A program made the translations under genes and the position numbers. Of a stretch of 64,000 nt of DNA, positions 1-6,252 are shown one piece after another (the stretch's first letter is position 1; every line of letters begins with the position of its first letter). The DNA lies in NCBI RefSeq assembly GCF_003007785.1, contig NZ_PXOH01000024.1, positions 1 through 64,000 on the forward strand, in the 5' to 3' direction. This DNA is from Aphanothece hegewaldii CCALA 016 (lineage in GTDB: Bacteria; Cyanobacteriota; Cyanobacteriia; Cyanobacteriales; Microcystaceae). Below the pieces are notes generated by a model, which did not search any database, was not told where the DNA came from, and worked only from the letters and a program-made list of their open reading frames with translations.

Positions 1-62
1 ACAAAGAAAACATCCGAAGTTCCTAATCTGCTTGTATAACTAAATTTTATACATTCAATTTT

Positions 63-356
63 TTATACACTTGCATGAAATCGATGATCCCGCTTATATA
101 TACATTTTATATTGTCTGTACATACATTTGTATTGAATTTTGAAAAGCTTACAGGACAAGCATTTGAGGTAATTACATTTGCTAGACTCGGTACGGCATC
201 TTCTCTAATCCATTCGCTTGTATAAGAAAACTTCAAGTTTTGTTGTACATTTATTAAATACTTGTATATAACACTTTCAGGATAACGGACAGATAAGGAT
301 TTCTGATTGGTTATCTCAATTGCCTTTTTGACTCGGAGCATAGCCTGTCCATCCAT
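63..356 (-). CDS. hypothetical 97-aa protein
   Basis: I do not recognise this protein. It is basic in its N-terminal third and has three cysteines in the C-terminal half. An AGGAGAG ribosome-binding sequence lies about 11 bases before the ATG at 356, which is the main reason to treat it as real. It points away from the toxin-antitoxin pair and covers several copies of the TTGTATA/TATACAA-like motif that recurs in this end of the window, so the DNA may instead be regulatory or replicative. Low confidence as a gene. Confidence 0.35.
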   Translation of the reverse strand: MDGQAMLRVKKAIEITNQKSLSVRYPESVIYKYLINVQQNLKFSYTSEWIREDAVPSLANVITSNACPVSFSKFNTNVCTDNIKCIYKRDHRFHASV

Positions 357-535
357 CGTACTTGCTCTCTCCTAACCGATTTTCATTTGCTTTCATCCGT
401 TGGCTGCTGCCTTACCGCCTATTATAGCTCTAAATAGAAAAGCCAAGAAAGTTTTTTGAAGAGATTCTTTAAATATTGACATCGCTAACAAGATCGCTCG
501 GCTTAATCTCCGTTATCGCTCTCCATTGCTTTTAC

Positions 536-564
536 TTGACCCTTTTCGATTATACTTGTATAAT
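536..564 (+). promoter_or_regulatory. sigma70-type promoter with dyad over the -10
   Basis: TTGACC (536-541), a 17-base spacer and TATAAT (559-564) form a near-consensus promoter reading toward the toxin-antitoxin genes. The -10 lies in an inverted repeat ATTATAC-TT-GTATAAT (549-564), a natural site for an autoregulator such as the antitoxin. The same dyad also resembles a telomere-resolvase core site (see findings). Confidence 0.5.
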
Positions 565-619
565 AGTTGGATAAAGATAATTCTATTTCTTCATGATCGT
601 TCTCAGTAAAGAGATCCCA

Positions 620-721
620 ATGCTTGATGACACTTTTGCACGATCGCTCGTTGACCTTCGTATGGCAAATGAGGCAAGCAAGCTTGATCGCTTATCTGTA
701 TCACCACGCCCGAATTTGTAG
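620..721 (+). CDS. possible 33-aa leader ORF
   Basis: A short open frame between the promoter at 536-564 and the antitoxin, ending 15 bases before the antitoxin ATG. It has no clear ribosome-binding site and no recognisable family. It could be a leader peptide, a relic of a regulator, or chance. Confidence 0.2.
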   Translation: MLDDTFARSLVDLRMANEASKLDRLSVSPRPNL

Positions 722-736
722 TAACGGAGAGAACTA

Positions 737-964
737 ATGGAAACGATCGATATCAATCAAGCTTTACCTCAAATCCGTCAATTACTCGAACTGGCTTCTC
801 AAGGGACAGAAATTGTAATTACCGAGCATGAACAACCGATAGTTAAGCTTGTTTCTCTTAAAACTTCCTCTCAACGCCCACCCCTGTTCGGTAGCGATCA
901 AAATATAATCTCCATTTCCGACGACTTTGATGAACCTTTAGAAGATTTTAAGGATTATACTTGA
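737..964 (+). CDS. Phd/YefM-family antitoxin
   Basis: This 75-aa protein has the Phd/YefM layout: an N-terminal DNA-binding segment that starts METIDINQA and runs through a helix ending in a GTEIVITEHEQPIVKL strand, followed by an acidic, probably disordered C-terminal tail (residues 45-75, rich in D and E) that would wrap the toxin. Its TGA stop overlaps the ATG of the PIN toxin (TGATG), the usual coupling in this class. It probably binds the promoter dyad at 549-564 and represses the pair. Family assignment is firm; the operator is inferred. Confidence 0.85.
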   Translation: METIDINQALPQIRQLLELASQGTEIVITEHEQPIVKLVSLKTSSQRPPLFGSDQNIISISDDFDEPLEDFKDYT

Positions 965-1362
965 TGCGTTTTCTTCTTGATACACACAGCTTACTTTGGT
1001 TCTTTTCGGGAAATCAGCAACTTAGTTCTCCTGTCCGAAAAATTATGGAAGATACTACTCATCAAAAGCTCATCAGTTTAGCTACTATCTGGGAAATGGC
1101 GATTAAAATGAGTAAAAATAAATTAACCTTAGCAATTCCTTTAGCTGATTATATAGAACAGAAAATTCAATTAAATGATTTTGATTTATTAGACATACAA
1201 TTAAAGCATCTTAATACTATCTCTACTCTACCTTTTTATCATAATGACCCCTTTGATCGCTTAATTATTGCACAGAGTATCACTGATAATTTGCCAATCC
1301 TCAGTAGGGATTCAGCTTTTGACGCTTATGCCGTCGTACGGATTTGGGATAGCGACCCATAG
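964..1362 (+). CDS. PIN-domain (VapC-type) toxin
   Basis: This PIN-domain ribonuclease of about 132 aa begins MRFLLDTHSLLW, which holds the first catalytic aspartate in the DTHxLLW form typical of cyanobacterial VapC. It has the WEMAIK segment with the catalytic glutamate and the C-terminal HNDPFDRLIIAQS block with the second acidic cluster. An upstream TTG at 961 is in frame, but the ATG at 964 overlaps the antitoxin stop and is the better start. PIN toxins cut RNA and stop translation when free of the antitoxin; here the pair most likely stabilises the replicon. All key residues are present, so it looks functional. Confidence 0.88.
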   Translation: MRFLLDTHSLLWFFSGNQQLSSPVRKIMEDTTHQKLISLATIWEMAIKMSKNKLTLAIPLADYIEQKIQLNDFDLLDIQLKHLNTISTLPFYHNDPFDRLIIAQSITDNLPILSRDSAFDAYAVVRIWDSDP

Positions 1363-1460
1363 CTTCTAGCTTGACCCTTTCAGGGCCAAAAATGTCTGAT
1401 TAACAATAACGAACGTGCCAGACTATTCTACTTGGTCAGGTATTTTTGGTTTTTCTAGAT

Positions 1461-1515
1461 TGTACAAAATGCTGATTGACAATAAATGTACAAGCTTATT
1501 TAATTAATGTATAAT
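1461..1515 (+). promoter_or_regulatory. promoter and TGTACA operators before the protelomerase gene
   Basis: TTGACA (1476-1481) is followed after 17 bases by TTTAAT (1499-1504); a TATAAT at 1510-1515 is a second possible -10. TTGTACAA (1460-1467) and TGTACA (1487-1492) flank the -35 and suggest a repressor site. TGTACA also occurs at 117, 244, 4647 and 9217, that is, next to the other replication-block genes, which hints at shared control, though a 6-mer will also occur by chance. Confidence 0.4.
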
Positions 1516-1541
1516 ACAAGTAGCTTTTTCGCTCTACGTGT

Positions 1542-4280
1542 ATGCCAACAACTCCTTTAAGTTATTCCTATGACTTGACCAGAGATGAAATCGTCGCCCG
1601 TTACCGTGAGCGCATCTCACTCGACAAACGTAGCAAATTGGGCAAATCCGACTTAGAGCAGTTGATCTTACATTTAATTGACCGCCTGAAGATAATAGAC
1701 GATCATTCCTCAATTAAAGCTTTATGTGAGGCTGAGATCGCCTTACTTGAAGAAGGTTACAAAACGAATACCATTGCTTTTGATTATCTTCCCAAATATC
1801 GCAAAGCTGTTGAGGAAGCGATCGCACAAGGAATCATCCCAACAACTCAGCAAAACAGTCATCGTTACATTCATACGCAACGAGCCACAGGAGTAGAAGA
1901 AGAACGATTTGAACACTACGCTTTGACTTATCTCAAATATGATACGGTCACCTATGAAAACTTGGACACCCGTAACAAAGAAACTAACCGAACTAAACAG
2001 CTTAATCTTAAGGGAGTTAATCCTGATCTATACTTGTATAAGTTAATCGAACTTCTGCACAGTCATGACAAATTTGCCTCTCGTCATCAAGCTATTGCGA
2101 TCGCTGGTCTAACAGGCAGACGATTGAATGAGGTATTGGCCAGAGGTCAGTTTAGTCTCACCGAGCATCCCTATCTATTACGCTTTGAGGGTCATTCTAA
2201 GGTGGAACGCTCTGCTTACGATATTGTGACCCTCACCTGTGCGGCGACTCTGCTGCCCGTCATCAAACAGTTTCGTTCGTGTGATGAAATTCAACCTCTG
2301 CTAACTTTGACGAGTTCTGAATTAGCCGAAGCCATCAATAAATTTGATGTGCAAGTTAACCGTGAGTGTAACAAGCATTTAGGTGAGATTGTTCCACCTC
2401 TAGAGGGCAGAGAAAACGTTAGTATTCATAATCTCAGAAGTTTATGGGGTGCGATCGCCGCTTATTTCTTTTGCCCCCCTACTTCCCATGAGTACCCTTT
2501 CTTACAGCATTATCTGGGCCATGCCATTGACAGTGCAGCGACGGGTCATTATTTCCGTTACCGCTTGGTTGATAATCATGACAATTATTTGGAAAACAGA
2601 GGGATTAAAATTGCACAGTTTGGTGAGTTACCTTTAAATGATGCTCAATCAATTACAAAGGAAGAGTCGTCAAACGCGGTGACAAATCTTTCTCCTGATG
2701 ATGAATCCGTCATCAGTGAGTCTTTAATTGAGCCTTCTTTAAATGAATCTGTAACCGACAGTGAATGCTTAACGGAAACTGAGGCTGATTATTTTTTCTT
2801 AGCTGAACCATTAACTGTATTAGTTAATCAAACAGTTAGTGAGCCAGAAATTTTAATGGGAGAACTACAGTCATCAAAGGAGCAGATGTCGAATACGCCA
2901 TTGCTCTCTTTACATCCTCTTCTAATTAACAACCCAAAAGCACAGGCTTTACAAGCTCCTTTGACTCAGTTGTTAACCAGCAATAACATGGGTGAAATCT
3001 TGACGGGCTTAATTTCCGTTACAGGTTTGACGGCGGGTGAATTGCTCAAAAGCAAGAAGTTTTACCCATGTCCTGATGATCCTTTTGCCCTTCTGTTTTC
3101 TTCAACCCTTGCCACGACAAAAGATAAGCTCGTTACTCTTGTTGAAGCTGCTCAAGTGATCGACGCGATCGCACGTCTCAAAGCTTATCCTGATGTGCAG
3201 CCGCTTCTCTATCTTTCACCAACAGAAATCGACAAGCGTTGTCTGTCTGATATAAGTAAGCAACTTCTCTCCCATCTGCCCTTTAAAAACCTTGATGAAA
3301 TGGTTGATACTTATTCGACTTTAGTTAGTACAAATGATTCTCACATTAAAACTGAAAAACTAAAACGTCCGACCACTACGATTTATAATCTTTATGCTGA
3401 TGATCGCACCAGACTTGAGACGATTGCACATTCTTTAGGTTTTGACGGCACTCAAGCAAATGTGTTTCATTCTCTGCTTAATTGGGTTGAACAACAAATC
3501 AACAAAGAGGCAGCCCCTCCACAATCTTATGAATCTTTACAAGCGATCGCTGATCAAGCGAAAACTCTTTCTTGGTTAACGGGTGAAATTACTTCCCTCA
3601 GAGAACAGGTTACTATTTTAGAAACAGAACGTGATGATCTTACTTTTCAATTAGAGCGAGCCAGAAAACCTAATCCACAAGTAGAAATGTTGAAGACTGA
3701 AAACGATCGCCTCTCCTCTGAACTGGACAAGGCTAACTCGACTTTATCGGTTTTTCGTCAACTGCTCAATGGTGATAATTCTTCTATTACAGAACCACCG
3801 ATTGTCGAAAAACCACCTCAAGAGTCTCAAGTGAAAAATGAGAAAAAAGAGACTCTTGTTCCTGAATCAATTAAACGATCGCCAGTCAACCCTCCTCAAC
3901 CAACTGCTAATAAAGAGACTCTTGTTCCTGAATCAATTAAACGATCGCCAGTTAACCCTACTCAACCGATGACTAATAATGAACTGACACCAAAAATTCG
4001 TCGCACTAGAAGTGATGGTGGGGCAATGGCTAGGGCGATCGCTATCTTCAATGCCCTTCAGCAATGGAACCATCAGCATCCCGACAACACTTTTGCCCTA
4101 ACTCCTGCACTCCTTGAGGTGACTTTTCATATTCACAGGGCGGCGGCTCATCAGTTTATTGATGAGTACAAAGAACATATTGCTCAACATCATCATGCGA
4201 TTGGTGTTGGCACTGTCCGTACTCACAACAGGGGTAAAGATATCGAACCGTTCAAATCTTTTGTTGAGCAACATTGTTAG
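1542..4280 (+). CDS. protelomerase (telomere resolvase) family protein
   Basis: A 912-aa tyrosine-recombinase-fold protein of the telomere resolvase type. The core carries TGRR (191-194), a candidate catalytic lysine in EGHSK (K220), HNLR (H296/R299), LGH (H327) and a candidate nucleophile in GHYFRY (Y337 or Y340). Such enzymes cut palindromic sites and reseal them as hairpin ends. A second region (about 460-600) repeats the core pattern, including TGLT (494-497) where the first has TGRR and a DVQPLL segment matching EIQPLL, but lacks the Arg, His-x-x-Arg and Tyr. A coiled coil follows (about 680-745), then two 22-residue repeats starting KETLVPES (769-812) and a C-terminal helical, probably DNA-binding domain. 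The family call is confident. Whether it resolves telomeres or acts in replication or partition is open. Confidence 0.82.
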   Translation: MPTTPLSYSYDLTRDEIVARYRERISLDKRSKLGKSDLEQLILHLIDRLKIIDDHSSIKALCEAEIALLEEGYKTNTIAFDYLPKYRKAVEEAIAQGIIPTTQQNSHRYIHTQRATGVEEERFEHYALTYLKYDTVTYENLDTRNKETNRTKQLNLKGVNPDLYLYKLIELLHSHDKFASRHQAIAIAGLTGRRLNEVLARGQFSLTEHPYLLRFEGHSKVERSAYDIVTLTCAATLLPVIKQFRSCDEIQPLLTLTSSELAEAINKFDVQVNRECNKHLGEIVPPLEGRENVSIHNLRSLWGAIAAYFFCPPTSHEYPFLQHYLGHAIDSAATGHYFRYRLVDNHDNYLENRGIKIAQFGELPLNDAQSITKEESSNAVTNLSPDDESVISESLIEPSLNESVTDSECLTETEADYFFLAEPLTVLVNQTVSEPEILMGELQSSKEQMSNTPLLSLHPLLINNPKAQALQAPLTQLLTSNNMGEILTGLISVTGLTAGELLKSKKFYPCPDDPFALLFSSTLATTKDKLVTLVEAAQVIDAIARLKAYPDVQPLLYLSPTEIDKRCLSDISKQLLSHLPFKNLDEMVDTYSTLVSTNDSHIKTEKLKRPTTTIYNLYADDRTRLETIAHSLGFDGTQANVFHSLLNWVEQQINKEAAPPQSYESLQAIADQAKTLSWLTGEITSLREQVTILETERDDLTFQLERARKPNPQVEMLKTENDRLSSELDKANSTLSVFRQLLNGDNSSITEPPIVEKPPQESQVKNEKKETLVPESIKRSPVNPPQPTANKETLVPESIKRSPVNPTQPMTNNELTPKIRRTRSDGGAMARAIAIFNALQQWNHQHPDNTFALTPALLEVTFHIHRAAAHQFIDEYKEHIAQHHHAIGVGTVRTHNRGKDIEPFKSFVEQHC
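3846..3977 (+). repeat. 66-bp tandem repeat x2 inside the recombinase gene
   Basis: Two head-to-tail copies (3846-3911 and 3912-3977), nearly identical, encode the linker repeats that begin KETLVPESIKRSPVNP. The repeat is in frame and lies between the coiled coil and the C-terminal domain. Confidence 0.85.
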
Positions 4281-4653
4281 GGAGACTTCACAGGAGGCTT
4301 GTAGTTCATGACTCAGGAAAGCTTTTAACCCTTACTCTGAAAGACTTAGGGAGAGCAGGGAGGCTTAGGAAACTTTAGGCTTTTTTTGTTCTAATACTGT
4401 ATTTTTGGTTTTCAGATAATTCGCTTGTCAAAATACTTTATCACTGTTTTTATAGAATTAATTTTTTTGTTAGTAAAAGCCTCCCTGCCCTCCCTATTGC
4501 CTACTAGATGAAGGTTTTAGGTCTCCCTGACCCTCTCCCTAAAGTGTTTCCAATGGGCCTCCTTAACTTTTAGATCATCAATGATTATTAAAAAGCAAAA
4601 CTGTCTTACGGCAAAATGTCCTACAATTTATACAGCACAAAAAAACTGTACAA
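4281..4653. repeat. intergenic region with AGGGAGGC inverted repeats
   Basis: No gene seen. AGGGAGAGCAGGGAGGCTT near 4348-4366 is the inverted partner (18 of 19) of AAGCCTCCCTGCCCTCCCT near 4477-4495. A third pyrimidine block, CTCCCTGACCCTCTCCCT, follows near 4521. The same purine/pyrimidine units recur inside the replication gene at about 6680-6970. It could be a terminator region, a replication-related structure or a dispersed repeat. Confidence 0.55.
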
Positions 4654-4930
4654 ATGAATTGGTATTTACTCAGCACTCAACCTTACAAGCGTGACCTTTT
4701 TCTCAAATATTTGGAACAATCAATCTCTGAAAAACAATTACAGAAATTGATTCCGACAACAATTGCTCCAGTTGATGCCGTTTATCAGGACATGATTTTA
4801 GTTCAACTTAAGGATTTTAAAGAAGTCCGTTCTTACCTACAACAAGTTGAGTATTTTCAACGCAAGCAAGCCTAAACCGATTTCTCTTGAACAAGTTCGT
4901 CGAATGTCAGGTGATAACAGTTTAGTCTAA
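4654..4930 (+). pseudogene. NusG N-terminal (NGN)-like small protein, frameshifted at its end
   Basis: The readable frame (4654-4875, 73 aa) begins MNWYLLSTQPYKRDLFLKYL and continues to PTTIAPVDAVYQDMILVQL, a pattern like the NGN domain of NusG/RfaH elongation factors. It stops at TAA 4873. Just before lies a tandem 4-base repeat CAAGCAAG (4863-4870). Taking out one CAAG restores a frame reading on as KPKPISLEQVRRMSGDNSLV to a TAA at 4928. The gene therefore seems to have lost its last 19 residues through a 4-bp duplication, or uses a frameshift. NGN resemblance is by eye; the frameshift is seen directly. Confidence 0.55.
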
Positions 4931-4957
4931 AAAACCTTTCGTTAATCTTTCTAATAA

Positions 4958-4971
4958 ACCGAACGTTCGGT
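4958..4971. repeat. 14-bp perfect palindrome
   Basis: ACCGAACGTTCGGT is a perfect palindrome with no spacer, between the converging small gene and the 396-aa gene. It may be a regulator site or, because it lacks a loop, a poor terminator. Confidence 0.5.
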
Positions 4972-4986
4972 ACAGGCAAGAATCAT

Positions 4987-6177
4987 CTATTCTGCTGTTT
5001 GTTCCACTTCTTTAGTTTTCTTCTCAAACACATTAATTCCTGCACCCTCTAACTCAACCACTCCATCAGAAGTGATCGTCACCATCTTCCCTGACAATAC
5101 CGCTACCCAATTCTCAAAGCTATCCATTTTCTCAACCTGCTTGGCTAGGGTCTTACGAGCGATCGCAGCCTTGACCACAATGCCGTTTTCACCTGTAATT
5201 TGAAGATTAACCGTTTTCCCTTCACTGGGTAATTCGGGATTTTGGCTGAATTTAATCGTTAATTCGGGTGTTTTACCGTTTAACATAATATTGATCTCTT
5301 CTGTTTCTGGAAAACATGATAATTTCTGACTTTCTACTAGCTGTTGAGGTTCTGGTAAGGCTTTTTTAATGGGACTTAGCTGTTTTGAGTCTTCGGTTGC
5401 GACTTTTTCGGTCTTAAGAGCGGACTTCTCCACCAGAATCTTACAAGGCTTACGGTAATGGGGAATTTGAGTTGTCGGGGCGGCTAGGTCTTTTTTCCAA
5501 ACCAAACAGTTTTTTATTGAGTCAAACTCGAATAATCCTTGGATAAAATATCTTTTGGCTTGTTTCGTGGCGTTCGGGTCAAACTCAAATGCTTGGCAAT
5601 CCGTCCTAACCATTTCTATCGGTAGATGAGTCGCTTGATACTTCCCTGTTGGGTCATAAGCTTGCTCATTCCGATAAATCGTCATCACTGGGGTTTCGGA
5701 CTGAGTAATATATTGCCACACTCCCTTGAGAACAAATTCGTTCTCCTTTTCATTTGACGGAACAGTCTTTAAGCAAGCCAAGATGTGCCATCCTTGTATG
5801 ACTAGCTTTTCCTTCGATTCGCTTACAGTCTTCGGATACACCCTCAGATAGGCTGTCCCCTCATGCTTTTCTAAGAACTGGCATAGTTCTTTATACTGTC
5901 TCGGTTCTACCCATCCGAAATATTCTTTTTCAGCGATCATTATTAAGATTTTTTTCTCCACTATTTGCACGGCATCGACTTTGAGCAGACCGAGTGCTTG
6001 GAAGAAAACATCTTCTACTTCAACCTGTGTTTCATTAGGTAATTCAATCAAAGACTCAGTTTCGACAATTGGTTCAACCATCGGTTCGACTTGAATGGCG
6101 ATTTCATTCAAAGCTTCGTTTTTGACTTTGGCTTCAACAAGTTTTTGTTTTTTGACGCTGACAATTTTTAAGCTCAT
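4987..6177 (-). CDS. hypothetical 396-aa plasmid protein
   Basis: I do not recognise a known domain. The N-terminal 60 residues are rich in Val, Glu and Pro and look disordered. A folded part (about 60-235) contains VEKKILIMIAEKEYFGWVEP, WHILACLKTV and FVLKGVWQYI segments that suggest a beta-rich fold. The last 150 residues end in a second folded patch with NLQITGENG and VVELEGAGINVFEKK. The gene lies 75 bases downstream of the replication gene on the same strand, so the two are probably cotranscribed and the product may be a replication accessory factor. That role is inferred from position only. Confidence 0.75.
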   Translation of the reverse strand: MSLKIVSVKKQKLVEAKVKNEALNEIAIQVEPMVEPIVETESLIELPNETQVEVEDVFFQALGLLKVDAVQIVEKKILIMIAEKEYFGWVEPRQYKELCQFLEKHEGTAYLRVYPKTVSESKEKLVIQGWHILACLKTVPSNEKENEFVLKGVWQYITQSETPVMTIYRNEQAYDPTGKYQATHLPIEMVRTDCQAFEFDPNATKQAKRYFIQGLFEFDSIKNCLVWKKDLAAPTTQIPHYRKPCKILVEKSALKTEKVATEDSKQLSPIKKALPEPQQLVESQKLSCFPETEEINIMLNGKTPELTIKFSQNPELPSEGKTVNLQITGENGIVVKAAIARKTLAKQVEKMDSFENWVAVLSGKMVTITSDGVVELEGAGINVFEKKTKEVEQTAE

Positions 6178-6252
6178 TTAGCGATTTAGTCATCAAATAA
6201 AGTCACTTTTTCCTTAGTTACTCCGATTTTAACGAATTTTGACACGAGGCGA

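Noticed and set aside
1542..4280. A plain phage integrase as the identity of the 912-aa protein
   Set aside because: The length, motif spacing and N- and C-terminal parts fit the telomere-resolvase group better than standard integrases, and no att sites were seen.
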